64,000 nt of DNA, from assembly GCF_012933465.1 (NCBI RefSeq), contig NZ_JABBND010000005.1, positions 1-64,000 on the forward strand, written 5' to 3'. Shown piece by piece: positions 1 to 9,267 of this stretch. The DNA is from Actinomycetospora sp. TBRC 11914 (lineage in GTDB: Bacteria > Actinomycetota > Actinomycetes > Mycobacteriales > Pseudonocardiaceae). The translations under genes were made by a program, and so were the position numbers. Below the pieces are notes generated by a model. It was not told the origin of the DNA and searched no databases. It saw nothing but the letters and a program-made list of their open reading frames with translations. How positions within the stretch are numbered: position 1 is the stretch's first letter; each line of letters opens with the position of its first letter.

Positions 1-315
1 CCAAATCCGGCTGTAGTACTAGAAGCTGGACCAGACCGCTTCCGGCGGCGACGAGCGACTGCACCGACGTCGGTACGGCACGGAGGTCGAGGGTCGACCG
101 CGACGTGGCCGACGTCCCTGCTGCGGTGGCTCGGCAGGCAGATCGATCACGACCTCGTCTCCGGAGGCCCGCCACCGTGGGCGTTCGAGGGTCCTCGCTC
201 CACGGGAGCGCGGCCGGGGCAACCGGCAAGCCCTCAATTCTGACGATTCGCGTGCGCTGCACCACCTGCGACCGTGACGCGATCCACCACATGATGGGCT
301 GCCTGGAGGTCTTTG
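1..315. other. left-edge non-coding or gene tail, unassigned
   Basis: No gene can be supported here. Plus-strand frame 1 stays open from the window edge to a TGA at 241-243 and could be the tail of a gene that begins outside the window, but its codon use is mixed and no family is recognisable. The stretch just before the next gene holds a clear Shine-Dalgarno (GGAGGT, 305-310). Confidence 0.3.
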
Positions 316-1287
316 GTGACAAGCCCTGTCCTGTCGCTTGTCATGCCCACTCGGAACCGTCCTGAGCTGCTCGAACGGGCGTTGCGCTCGCTCGTCACCG
401 CGATGGCTCCGGTGGCCGAACACGTCGAGGTCACGGTCTCCGACGGCTCGGACAACGACGCAAGCGGACGCGTGGTGGAGCGTCTGCTCACGGACTGGCC
501 GGGCGGGCACACCTACGCCTGGAATCGTCCGGCTCTGACGCTGATCGAGAACATGAACCTGGCAGGTGGGCTGGCCAGCGGCGAGTGGGTTCAGCAGCTC
601 GACGACGACGATCTCATGCTGCCGACGTCCGGACAGCTCATGATCGACACGCTACGCCGCGTACCTTCCCGCGAGCAGGTCGTGGTCTTCGGGGCTCACA
701 TCGTGGACATCGACGGCGTCAAACGGCGCGAGCAGACCTTCAAACGCGAGGAGTACCTGCCGCCCGAAGCGGCGCTGCGGCGGCTCCTCCGCAACTCGTC
801 CTTCGTGCGAGAACCGATGGTCGTCGTACGCAAGACCGCACTCGTCGAGGCGGGCATGTTCGAGCCCGAGGTGGGCGATGCGGCCGACACGGACATGTGG
901 GTCAGGCTGTTGTCCCGCTACGGCGCGCGGTGCATGCCAGCTGCCACCTGCGCTTACACGATCCACGAGGCCGCGGCAACCATGGGCATGTGGAACCCGC
1001 GCACGATCGACGTGCTCGACGGCATCTTCGACCGGGCCGTCGCCACCGGCGTCGTCCCCGAGCGCGAGGTGCGTCGCTGGGAGGCCGACTTCATGCATCA
1101 GTTCATCCTGGCCGGTGCCTACCGCCGACTGCGCAAGGGGCGGCTCGCCGACGCCAGAGACGTGCTTCGGCTGTTCCGGCTCCCGAGGGTCAGAGCGCTC
1201 GGTCCGTCGCCCAAGTGGCTGCCGGTCCGCCTCGCGTTCACGACAGCGGCCGCCATCCCCTCCGGACAACCTAGCGTCGCTCGGTGA
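316..1287 (+). CDS. family 2 glycosyltransferase
   Basis: This is a GT-A fold glycosyltransferase that would add a sugar to a lipid-linked repeat unit at the cytoplasmic face. The N-terminus (LSLVMPTRNRPELLERAL) is the typical GT2 nucleotide-binding strand. An acidic cluster in QQLDDDDLMLP near residue 95 is the DxD-type metal site, and DTDMWVRLL near residue 195 is the usual acceptor-side ED-like motif. The length of 323 residues is normal for the family. I chose GTG at 316 because GGAGGT at 305-310 sits five bases upstream; a TTG one codon earlier has poorer spacing. It is followed closely by a GMC oxidoreductase and lies in an exopolysaccharide locus. The donor sugar cannot be read from sequence. 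Confidence 0.9.
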   Translation: MTSPVLSLVMPTRNRPELLERALRSLVTAMAPVAEHVEVTVSDGSDNDASGRVVERLLTDWPGGHTYAWNRPALTLIENMNLAGGLASGEWVQQLDDDDLMLPTSGQLMIDTLRRVPSREQVVVFGAHIVDIDGVKRREQTFKREEYLPPEAALRRLLRNSSFVREPMVVVRKTALVEAGMFEPEVGDAADTDMWVRLLSRYGARCMPAATCAYTIHEAAATMGMWNPRTIDVLDGIFDRAVATGVVPEREVRRWEADFMHQFILAGAYRRLRKGRLADARDVLRLFRLPRVRALGPSPKWLPVRLAFTTAAAIPSGQPSVAR

Positions 1288-1306
1288 CGAGGAAGGAGCA
1301 CTACAG

Positions 1307-2923
1307 GTGCTGTCGGACGTGCGAGAGCTCGACAACGACCAGCAGGTCGAGGTGGACGTCTGCATCGTCGGGGCCGGTCCGGCAGGGATCACCATCGCCC
1401 GCGAGCTGATCGGCGACGACGCCGAGGTCTGGCTGCTGGAGAGTGGCGGCAGGCACGCGGAACGCCGCGCGCAGCGGTTGAACCGCGGCCAGAGCGAAGG
1501 CCATCCCATCCATCGGCTGCACCAGTCGCGGGTGCGGGCGTTCGGCGGGACGAGCAGGCACTGGTTCCGGCCCGGCGACGACAGCTGGGCCGCACGGCCG
1601 CTCGACCCAGTCGACTTCGAGGTTCGGCCGGGGATCCGCTACTCCGGCTGGCCGTTCGACCGCGCCCACCTGGAGCCGTACTACGCCCAGGCCCAGGAGC
1701 TGTGCCGGCTCGGCCCGTTCGACTACGACGTCCGTCGCTGGGCCGATCAGGACGGGACGCCGCCCCTGCCACTCCTCCAGGGCACGGTAGAGAGCACGGT
1801 GTTCCAGCACGGCGTCGACGATTTCGACGGGTATTACGAGGAGCTCGTCCGCGCTCCGAACGTGACGCTGCTGCTCCACGCCTCGGTGGTCGACCTGGCC
1901 ACCGACGGTGATCCCGGTCGGGTGGACCGGGTCGAGCTGCGGCGTGAGGACGGCTCACGATGCTTCGTGCGGGCCCGGCTGGTCGTGCTGGCAGCAGGCG
2001 GGATCGAGAACCCGCGCCTGCTGCTGCAGAGCCGCCGGGTCCACCGCGACGGGCTCGGCAACGATCACGACGTGGTCGGGCGCTTCTTCGCCGAACGCAT
2101 GTCGGCCCGCACCGGGTACATCCTCCCGACGTCGCCGGAGCTGTTGGGGCGTGCCGGCCTCTACGCCGTCCATGAGCCGGCGCCGGGGGTACGGGTGCAA
2201 GGGGCGTTGCGGGTCACGGACGCCGTGCAGCGGAAACGGCAGCTCCTCAACTGCGCGTTCTTCCCGCTGCCCCGCAACCGCTCCATGATGAACGAGGCAG
2301 TCCGATCGCTGGCGACCCTGGCTAAGGCCCGGCGCCGCAGCCCGCTGCCGACGGGGATCGGCGGCCACCTCCACAACATCGTCGCCGGTGTCGGGGACCT
2401 CGGCGCCTTCGCCCGGGAGCGCCTGCGTACGCCCGATGCTGCCCGCGGAGTCCTCGCCCTGCGCGCGCAGGGCGAGCAGGCACCCGACCCGGGCTCCCGG
2501 GTGACCCTGGGCACCCGGCGCGACCGGTTCGGCCTGCCCGTCGCTCGCGTCGACTGGCGTCCAGCCGACTCGGATCGTGCCTCGATCCGAGCGTCGCAGG
2601 GAGCCATCGACGAGGCGCTACGGGGAGCGGGGCTCGGCCAGGTCGAGCTCATGCTGGGTGACGAGCATCCACCGACCCTGCTCGAGGGCAACTTCCACCA
2701 TCTCGGGGCGACACGGATGCACACCGACCCTGCCCAGGGGGTGGTCGACGCCGACTGCCGGGTGCACAGCATCCGAAACCTCTATGTCGCGGGCAGTTCG
2801 GTGTTCCCGACCTACGGATGCTCCAATCCGACGCTCACGGTCGTGGCGTTGGCTCTGCGGTTGGCCGACCACCTGAAGAAGCGGCTGGCCGAGATCCGCG
2901 TTCACCCCGATGCATCTCGATGA
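1307..2923 (+). CDS. GMC-family FAD-dependent oxidoreductase
   Basis: This 538-residue FAD enzyme would oxidise an alcohol or sugar hydroxyl. The N-terminal Rossmann motif is GAGPAG in VDVCIVGAGPAGITIA, with the ADP-ribose acid at the end of the second strand (LLESGG). The C-terminal GMC block carries the His pair in NFHHLGATRMH, and the Asn in CSNPTLTVVALALRLADHL is the usual catalytic partner. The open frame extends far upstream, but GTG at 1307 has GGAAGGAG eight bases before it and begins just after the glycosyltransferase ends, so it is the likely start. Its location suggests it modifies a polysaccharide building block or lipid carrier; this is inference, as GMC substrates vary widely. 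Confidence 0.88.
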   Translation: MLSDVRELDNDQQVEVDVCIVGAGPAGITIARELIGDDAEVWLLESGGRHAERRAQRLNRGQSEGHPIHRLHQSRVRAFGGTSRHWFRPGDDSWAARPLDPVDFEVRPGIRYSGWPFDRAHLEPYYAQAQELCRLGPFDYDVRRWADQDGTPPLPLLQGTVESTVFQHGVDDFDGYYEELVRAPNVTLLLHASVVDLATDGDPGRVDRVELRREDGSRCFVRARLVVLAAGGIENPRLLLQSRRVHRDGLGNDHDVVGRFFAERMSARTGYILPTSPELLGRAGLYAVHEPAPGVRVQGALRVTDAVQRKRQLLNCAFFPLPRNRSMMNEAVRSLATLAKARRRSPLPTGIGGHLHNIVAGVGDLGAFARERLRTPDAARGVLALRAQGEQAPDPGSRVTLGTRRDRFGLPVARVDWRPADSDRASIRASQGAIDEALRGAGLGQVELMLGDEHPPTLLEGNFHHLGATRMHTDPAQGVVDADCRVHSIRNLYVAGSSVFPTYGCSNPTLTVVALALRLADHLKKRLAEIRVHPDASR

Positions 2924-4157
2924 CCCCGCCACCCCAGATCGGTCGGTGACCGGAGGCGGCGGCGGGCGCTGGGCGCGGCGAGCCTGGTGGGCACTCGGCC
3001 TGGTCGTCATCGTCACGATCACGGCCTGCTCGATCAACAGGTCCCCACATCCCCTCCAGGCACCCCCTGGCGTGGCGGCACCTCCGTCCGCGTCGTCGTG
3101 CCTCACCGGAGGCGGTGTGGCCATCGGCGTCGGGGACGACGCCCAGAGCGTCGTGAACGCGCACGGGGCCGGTACCAGCTACATCGTCAAGGCGGGGGTA
3201 CATCTGCGGAACTTCAGCGTCCGGCCGCAGTCCGGTGACCGGTACTGCGGGGAGCCGGGCGCGGTGCTGGACGGCGGGCGGAGCCTCGCGTCCGCGTTCT
3301 CGGGCGGGGCGACCGACGTGACCCTGGACTCGATCACGGTACGAGACTACGAGAGTAGTACGCAGGGCGCTGCCATCCAGCCGGATTCCCGTGCCAGCGG
3401 CTGGCTCGTCCGGAACGTGTCCGCTCTGCACAACTCCTGGGCGGGTCTCCTGGTCGCCGACGGCATGAGAATCCTCGGTGGCCACTACAACGACAACGAC
3501 CAGCTGGGGATCGGCGGCAACGAAGCCAGCGGGATCGTCCTGGACGGGCTCGACAGCGACCCGGCGACCCTGGACGGGCCGGAGCTGGCGCGCAACCACG
3601 CGCTCCGGGCCTCGTGCGAGTTCGAGGGCGGGGGCATCAAGTGGGACGTCGGGCAGGTCACCATCCGCAACGCCTACGTCCACGACAACGACTGCAAAGG
3701 GATCTGGGCCGACATCAACGCCCACGACGTGCTCATCGAGAACAACCTGGTCGAGGGCAACCGGGCGGAGGGGATCCTCTACGAGATCAGCCGGGACGCG
3801 ACCATCCGCAACAACCATATCTACCGCAACGGATTCGGCTCCCCAGGGTGGTACTGGGGCGGCGGCATCACGGTGGCCTCCAGCTCCGGGGTGGAGGTCT
3901 ACGGCAACCGCCTCTCGGGCAACTACAACGGGATCACCGGGGTCCAACAGGACCGGCCGGACTCGACCCCGCCGGCCCACCTGCTCACCGGCTTCCACGT
4001 CCACGACAACATCGTCTGCGCCACGGGCGACGGAGGGCACCCCACGGGTGCGGCGTCCGACAACGGCGCCCGCATCACCGACGAGGACGTTCGTTTCACC
4101 GGGAACACGATCCGGGCGGCCGCCTGCGAGGAAGGTGGTCAGCCGCGGCCGGGTTGA
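2910..4157 (+). CDS. lipoprotein with right-handed parallel beta-helix
   Basis: This is probably an exported, lipid-anchored 415-residue protein with a pectate-lyase-like beta-helix. Residues 22-40 form a signal segment (WARRAWWALGLVVIVTITAC) ending in an I-T-A-C lipobox with the lipidated Cys at 40. The rest shows parallel-beta-helix rungs with recurring Asn turns (for example NNLVEGN, NNHIYRN, YGNRLSGNYNG), as in polysaccharide lyases, epimerases and hydrolases. The gene overlaps the end of the GMC oxidoreductase by 14 bases, so the two are probably co-translated. A role in trimming or epimerising the exported polymer fits the context, but no catalytic residues of a named lyase family could be confirmed. 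Confidence 0.82.
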   Translation: MHLDDPATPDRSVTGGGGGRWARRAWWALGLVVIVTITACSINRSPHPLQAPPGVAAPPSASSCLTGGGVAIGVGDDAQSVVNAHGAGTSYIVKAGVHLRNFSVRPQSGDRYCGEPGAVLDGGRSLASAFSGGATDVTLDSITVRDYESSTQGAAIQPDSRASGWLVRNVSALHNSWAGLLVADGMRILGGHYNDNDQLGIGGNEASGIVLDGLDSDPATLDGPELARNHALRASCEFEGGGIKWDVGQVTIRNAYVHDNDCKGIWADINAHDVLIENNLVEGNRAEGILYEISRDATIRNNHIYRNGFGSPGWYWGGGITVASSSGVEVYGNRLSGNYNGITGVQQDRPDSTPPAHLLTGFHVHDNIVCATGDGGHPTGAASDNGARITDEDVRFTGNTIRAAACEEGGQPRPG

Positions 4158-4267
4158 CGGCCGGTCCAGCGGCAACGTCACGCCGCGGGGGACGACGTGC
4201 GCATCCTCGCTGACGGCGTCATGTTCCGGGTCCACGGGAGGTACGGCTCGACCGAGGAGGAAGCGCG

Positions 4268-5662
4268 GTGACGATGAACGCGGCACCGAGCGGCCGCCCC
4301 ACGTCACCGCTCGGGCGGCGGGGCTCGACCTACGTGCTGCTCGGGCTGGCGATCGCGGTGCTGTCGGCGTCCGCGCTCATGTTCCCCACCGCCGACACCG
4401 CATCGCCGAACCGTCCGTTGACCGTCAGCCTCACCTTCGACGACGGTCGCGCGAACCAGATGGTCGCCCAGCAACTGCTCAAGAAACATGCGATGACGGG
4501 CACCTTCTACATCAACTCATCGTCGATCGAGGTTCCGGGGGGACACATGACCCGTGGCGACCTCGACGTACTCGAGGCGAGCGGAAATGAAGTCGGCGGG
4601 CACTCCGCCAACCATCTGAGTTTGAGCTCGCTGTCGACAGATGAGGCCGAGCGGCAGGTGTGCACCGACCGCAACACCCTGCTTTCCTGGGGACATGCTG
4701 CAACCTCGTTCGCCTATCCATTCTCGGACCTGAACGCCACGGTGCAGTCGATCGCAGCACGCTGTGGATACGACACCGCTCGCACGGTCGGGGGTCTCAG
4801 GTCACCACGTGGTTGCACCGACTGTCCCGCCACCGAGCCGACCCCGCCCGCGGACATCTACGCGACCAGAACCGCTGCTGATGTCGACGAGACATGGACC
4901 CTCGAGGAACTGGAGAACACGGTCACCAAGGCCGAGGCGACGAACGGCGGTTGGCTGACGTTCGTCTTCCACGACGTCTGTGACGGGTGTGAGCAGCGGT
5001 CGATCCGTGCGAGCGTCCTGGACCAGTTCCTCACGTGGTTGCAGGCGCGCTCCGCACTCCACACCACCGTCAAAACCGTTCGGGAGGCGGTGGGAGGGAG
5101 CATGAAGCCGCCCGCGGCTCCCCCACCACCCCCGCCGCCGGGCGGACCCGGTGTCAACACCGTACGCAACCCATCGCTCGAAACCGTGTCTCCGGTGGAC
5201 GCCGACCTGCCCCGATGCTTCGAATCAGCTGGCTACGGAGACAACAGCGTGACCTTCTCCCGGGTCAATGACGCGCATTCCGGCAAGTTCGGCGAACGAC
5301 TGACGATGAACAGCTGGACGGAAGGCGATGCCAAGCTCCTGCCGCTCATGGACCTCGGGGAGTGCTCGAACCAGGTGACGAGCGGACGGCGCTACGAGGT
5401 GAGCGCCTGGTACAAGTCCGACGTGGAGGTCTCCCTCAGGTTGTTCACGCGCAACGCGGTCGGCCAGTGGACCTTCTGGACGTACAGTCCCCCCTTCTCG
5501 CCCGCTTCCGGATGGACGAGGGCGAGCTGGATCTCCCCCGCGACGCCGGCCGACGCCCTCGCGGTGAGTTTCGGACTGGCCATCGACAGGGTGGGCACGC
5601 TGACCACCGACGACTACGGTTTCGCAGAGGTGCCCCGGTTGACGAGCCCTGCCGTCCGGTGA
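4268..5662 (+). CDS. secreted polysaccharide deacetylase with C-terminal carbohydrate-binding-like domain
   Basis: This is a NodB-type carbohydrate esterase that removes N- or O-acetyl groups from a polysaccharide outside the membrane. A hydrophobic signal segment lies at residues 20-38. The deacetylase motifs are visible: TFDDG (metal and base aspartates), GGHSANH (metal His pair), FAYPF, and FHDVCDG. After a proline linker (about residues 280-292) comes a beta-rich domain of about 165 residues with a NxSLE start and a WYKSDV core, resembling a CBM_4/9-type module. GTG at 4268 is preceded by GAGGAGG. It converges with the glycosyltransferase gene at 5670, only seven bases away. Its likely job is maturation of the polymer made by this cluster. 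Confidence 0.88.
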   Translation: MTMNAAPSGRPTSPLGRRGSTYVLLGLAIAVLSASALMFPTADTASPNRPLTVSLTFDDGRANQMVAQQLLKKHAMTGTFYINSSSIEVPGGHMTRGDLDVLEASGNEVGGHSANHLSLSSLSTDEAERQVCTDRNTLLSWGHAATSFAYPFSDLNATVQSIAARCGYDTARTVGGLRSPRGCTDCPATEPTPPADIYATRTAADVDETWTLEELENTVTKAEATNGGWLTFVFHDVCDGCEQRSIRASVLDQFLTWLQARSALHTTVKTVREAVGGSMKPPAAPPPPPPPGGPGVNTVRNPSLETVSPVDADLPRCFESAGYGDNSVTFSRVNDAHSGKFGERLTMNSWTEGDAKLLPLMDLGECSNQVTSGRRYEVSAWYKSDVEVSLRLFTRNAVGQWTFWTYSPPFSPASGWTRASWISPATPADALAVSFGLAIDRVGTLTTDDYGFAEVPRLTSPAVR

Positions 5663-5669
5663 CCGCGGG

Positions 5670-6878
5670 TCAAGCCTTCGTCTTCAGGGCCATGAGTTCC
5701 TCCCACTCGGCGCTCCCCGTGGGTGATCGCCGCTGCTCACGCACCACCGCCACCGCGCGCAGAATGCGTGCGGCGACCGCATCGGGCGCCAGCGCGTCGC
5801 TGCTGCGCCGAGCGCCGTCGCGCAGCGCCATCCTGGTGTGCGGCTCGGCGAAGCGCGCCAGCGCCGTCGCCAGCTCGCACGGGTCGCGCGGGTCCACGAT
5901 CAGCCCGTTGACGCCGTCCTGCACCACTGTGCCGGCCGCGCCCGTCATGGGTGACAGCACCACCGGGACACCCAGCGTGAGCGCCTCGACCACCACGCGG
6001 CCGACCAGGTCCTGAAGGGTCGGGAACACCAGGGCGTCGCAGGACTGCAGGGCGCCTTTGAGCGTGCCGGGGTCGACCGTGCCGAGGAAGATCACGGAGT
6101 CCGCCACCCCGAGCCGGCGAGCGAGCGCGACCAGGTTCTCCCGCTCCGGGCCGTCGCCGATGACCCAGAGTGTGCAGGGCCTGGTCTGGCGCTGGTGGAT
6201 GGCGATCGCCTCGATCAGCAGGTCGACACCCTTGGGCGCGATCAACCTGCCGGCGCAGACGAAGAGCGGTGCACCTTCCGGTGTCGCAATCATGACCGCT
6301 GGAGCCCGGGCCGGCAGATCGGCCGGCAGGCCCGCGAGCCACGGGCCGAGGACGACTCGCGAGCGCGGTACCTTCAGGGTGTCTATCAGGTAATCCCGTG
6401 CCGGCGCGCTGTTGGCGATGAAGAGGTCGACGAAGCGCGCGGCCAGCCGCCGTAGAGCGACTTTGACGCGGGCCGTGCCGGTCCGCCCGAGGTGCCGGTA
6501 ATCGCCCTCCACCAGCGAGATCAGCCCGCGCCGCCGGACGAGCTTGGTGAGGCCGGCGTAGAGGCCCACGAGGCCGAGCTCGTAGACGATGGCGATGTCC
6601 TCGGTCGCCCTGGCGAACCTCACCAGCATCCGTGGGCTGACGAGCTTGAGGCTCATGGGATGCGTCCTGCCCGAGCCCCGACCCCACTCGACGAACCGAC
6701 CCATGGGTCGCTCGCCCTCGAACTCCTCCGCCCAGCGAAGCTCCCGGACCTCGGCTCCGGCGCGCCGGCAAGCCTCCACCAGGTACGGGTGCGGAGCGCT
6801 GTTGTCCCTCGTCACCCAGAGGATTCCGCCGTGCCGTTCCCTCGTTGTCCCCGTCTTCCACTCCATGCTGGCCTTCAT
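5670..6878 (-). CDS. family 4 glycosyltransferase
   Basis: This GT-B fold retaining transferase of about 402 residues is the last gene of the exopolysaccharide operon. The C-terminal half carries the GT4 signature: PLFVCAGRLIAPKGVDLLIEA, then LWVIGDGPERENL, and an E-x7-E-like segment in VVVEALTLGVPVV. Its start is uncertain: ATG at 6878 has GAGGTGAG upstream, GTG at 6893 would overlap the preceding stop as GTGA, and ATG at 6866 has GAAGG. The overlap with the dehydrogenase gene shows translational coupling in any case. It should add one sugar of the repeat unit in the cytoplasm; donor and acceptor are unknown. Confidence 0.88.
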   Translation of the reverse strand: MKASMEWKTGTTRERHGGILWVTRDNSAPHPYLVEACRRAGAEVRELRWAEEFEGERPMGRFVEWGRGSGRTHPMSLKLVSPRMLVRFARATEDIAIVYELGLVGLYAGLTKLVRRRGLISLVEGDYRHLGRTGTARVKVALRRLAARFVDLFIANSAPARDYLIDTLKVPRSRVVLGPWLAGLPADLPARAPAVMIATPEGAPLFVCAGRLIAPKGVDLLIEAIAIHQRQTRPCTLWVIGDGPERENLVALARRLGVADSVIFLGTVDPGTLKGALQSCDALVFPTLQDLVGRVVVEALTLGVPVVLSPMTGAAGTVVQDGVNGLIVDPRDPCELATALARFAEPHTRMALRDGARRSSDALAPDAVAARILRAVAVVREQRRSPTGSAEWEELMALKTKA

Positions 6879-6889
6879 CGGCACGGGGC

Positions 6890-8257
6890 TCACCTCGCCC
6901 AGATCGCTTCGAGCACCTGCGCTGCGGGGGCGTCGTCCAGGCAACGGCCGATCGGCACGTAGTCGATGTCCGGATGATCGGCCACGGCGGGATCCAGGCA
7001 TCGCCAGCAGTCGACGACCGTGACCGACTCCTTGCCACCGAGGAACTCCTCTGCCTTGAGCTCGCGGAAGTGCGCATCCGGTGTGGTCACGACGACGAGC
7101 GCGGCGTCGGCGAGCGCAGCATCGATCGACTCGGCGACGAGTGCCTTGTCACGAAAGGCGCTGCGCGCACCGTCCGCCGCGAGCGGGTCGTAGCCGATCA
7201 CGCGCATGCCCGCCTCCGCCATGGCGAGCGCGAGGGCAACGCCCTGGGACTCCTCGACGATGTGGGAGAGAGGCTTGTATGACAGGCCCAGCACCGCTGC
7301 GGTCTGCCCGGCCCGGAGCAGCGAGGCGATCTTGGTCGTGACGCGGGCGGCGATCGAGGTGTTGTAGCCGTGGTTGGCGAGCAGGAGGTCGCCGTCAGCG
7401 CCGACCTGTTCGCAGAGGAAACCGAGCGCGACGTTGTCCCGAGGAAAACACGGACCTGCGAAGCCGAGACCGCCGGTCAGGTATCGACGTCCGATGCGGG
7501 TGTCCGACCCGAGGGCGTCACTGACGACGTCGACGTCGCCCCCGGGAATCCGCTCGCAGAGATCCGCGAGGGTATTCGCGAAGGAGATCTTCATGGTGAC
7601 GTAGCTGTTGAGCGCGAGCTTCGCGATCTCCGCGTTCTCGATGCTCATGCGGCGGACGACCGGGTCCTTCAGGCAGACCGCGCGATTCACTTCCTCGAGC
7701 ACGTCGCCGGAGCGCCGGTCGAATTCACCCACGAGGTAGAAGTCGGGGTTGAGGAAATCATGGATGACGCTCCCGAGTGCGATGAACTCGGGGCTGTAGC
7801 ACAGGCCGAAGTCCCTGCCGCACTCCTTGCCCGAGGCGGCCTCCAGAACGGGGAGCAGGCCGTGCCGGGTCGCGCCGGGAATGACGGTGCTTGTGAGGAC
7901 GACGACGTGATAGCCGTCCTTCTTCGCGAGAGCCTTTCCCAATTGCTCGAAGGCGTACTTCGCGTACTGCAGCTCGAACGCTCCGCGGCTGTCGCTCGGG
8001 GTGGGCACGATGACGAAGCTGATGTCACTGGCGAGGACCGCTTCCTCGTGGCTGGTGGTGGCCCGGATCCGGTCGCTGTGCGCCGAGATCATCTCCTCCA
8101 GGCCGGTCTCCTGCACCGGCGCACGTCCCTTGTTGACCGCACGGATGCAGCTCTCCCTGATGTCCACGCCGATGACGGAGAAGCCTCGGGAAGCCATGCC
8201 CGCGAGCATGCTCGCTCCCAATTTGCCCAGTCCGATCACGGAGAGATTCTGGATCAT
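6890..8257 (-). CDS. nucleotide-sugar 6-dehydrogenase (UDP-glucose/GDP-mannose dehydrogenase family)
   Basis: This enzyme oxidises C6 of a nucleotide sugar twice with NAD, most likely UDP-glucose to UDP-glucuronate. The three family domains are all present: the N-terminal Rossmann fold (SVIGLGKLGASM), a central domain with the substrate lysine in NSYVTMKISFAN, and the catalytic Cys in GFAGPCFPRD, followed by the C-terminal domain (VLGLSYKP). ATG at 8257 has GAGGG six bases upstream and is preferred over the ATG two codons earlier. A UDP-glucuronate decarboxylase homologue in the same operon supports UDP-glucose as substrate, but a ManNAc or other UDP-sugar dehydrogenase cannot be excluded. 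Confidence 0.9.
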   Translation of the reverse strand: MIQNLSVIGLGKLGASMLAGMASRGFSVIGVDIRESCIRAVNKGRAPVQETGLEEMISAHSDRIRATTSHEEAVLASDISFVIVPTPSDSRGAFELQYAKYAFEQLGKALAKKDGYHVVVLTSTVIPGATRHGLLPVLEAASGKECGRDFGLCYSPEFIALGSVIHDFLNPDFYLVGEFDRRSGDVLEEVNRAVCLKDPVVRRMSIENAEIAKLALNSYVTMKISFANTLADLCERIPGGDVDVVSDALGSDTRIGRRYLTGGLGFAGPCFPRDNVALGFLCEQVGADGDLLLANHGYNTSIAARVTTKIASLLRAGQTAAVLGLSYKPLSHIVEESQGVALALAMAEAGMRVIGYDPLAADGARSAFRDKALVAESIDAALADAALVVVTTPDAHFRELKAEEFLGGKESVTVVDCWRCLDPAVADHPDIDYVPIGRCLDDAPAAQVLEAIWAR

Positions 8258-8266
8258 GGTCATCCC

Positions 8267-9226
8267 TCACACCGCGTAGTTCTCGCTCCGGACGATCAAC
8301 TCCGGCTGCTCCGCGAGCAGCTCCGCATAGCGCTTCTTCCAGTTCCGGTCCCACTGCTGGCGAGCCGCCCACACGAGGGGCCTACGGATGGAGGCGGGTA
8401 GCTCATGGAGCTCCGCCTGCAGCGCGGCTTCGTTCACGAGGTGCCAGCGGGTCTTCCGGAAGGTCCGGGAGAGGCCGGAATGATCGAGTCGCCAGTCCGC
8501 GTCCTCGAGGGTCAGCAGGATCGACTCCACGAGGAGGCGGTTGCGGAAAGACTCGATACCCCCCTGGTTGCGTGACTCACCCTTCGTCGCGACCCCGACG
8601 ATGTGGCGGTAATCGTGGTTCTGGTGGATCGCCGTCACGCGCGCGCTGGCATCGATGAGGGCACCGCCGAGACGGCGCGCGCGATAGACGAGCCAGTTGT
8701 CCCAGTACCAGCGGCCCAGGGCGAACGGGGGGATCTCGTCGAACATCCCCCGGGGATAGACGAAGTAGTCGATCGCGCTGAAGTCATGCATCGTACCGTT
8801 CTCCTGCGCGTCCTCGCGCAGGGCGTCGGCCCAGTCGGCACGGCTGAAGTCGACCGGTTCCTCGATGGCGTAGTCGGTGCGTCGGCCGCTCATCACGAAC
8901 TTCGGGAGATCGACGTCCGCCACGGCGCGGAGCAGGTCGGGGAAGAGAATGATGTCGGCATTCACGTAACACATGCGGTCATGCCGCGCGGTCTCTTCCG
9001 CCTGTCGGAAGTAGCCACTCATCTGCGGTGTACCGTACTCGTTCACGTCCACGTCCGGGACGTGTCGGATGCCGAGCTCCGCGGCGACGTCCGCGGCGCC
9101 CTGCTCGTCACCGAACATGAGGATCTCGATGTCCGGATGCAGCCGAGTCCAGCTCTGGATTGCATTGCGCTGGATCATCCCGATGTGACCGGTGAAGGGC
9201 TTAGGCAGCGTGAAGAGCGTGATCAT
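8267..9226 (-). CDS. glycosyltransferase-like protein of the EPS cluster
   Basis: This 319-residue protein starts with ITLFTLPKPF and a Rossmann-like region, and carries a NADI motif in MCYVNADIILFPD that matches the metal-binding DxD position of GT-A enzymes. The end of the protein is charged and Trp-rich (WAARQQWDRNWKKRYAEL). It resembles uncharacterised capsule or EPS-cluster glycosyltransferases that do not match GT2 closely. It lies three or nine bases upstream of the dehydrogenase gene and 41 bases after the polymerase gene, so it is in the same transcript. The function is assigned from fold-like motifs and context; the sugar is unknown. Confidence 0.7.
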   Translation of the reverse strand: MITLFTLPKPFTGHIGMIQRNAIQSWTRLHPDIEILMFGDEQGAADVAAELGIRHVPDVDVNEYGTPQMSGYFRQAEETARHDRMCYVNADIILFPDLLRAVADVDLPKFVMSGRRTDYAIEEPVDFSRADWADALREDAQENGTMHDFSAIDYFVYPRGMFDEIPPFALGRWYWDNWLVYRARRLGGALIDASARVTAIHQNHDYRHIVGVATKGESRNQGGIESFRNRLLVESILLTLEDADWRLDHSGLSRTFRKTRWHLVNEAALQAELHELPASIRRPLVWAARQQWDRNWKKRYAELLAEQPELIVRSENYAV

Positions 9227-9267
9227 TGTCCCTGCTCGCGGTGGCTTCGGATGCTGATTTCACTGGG

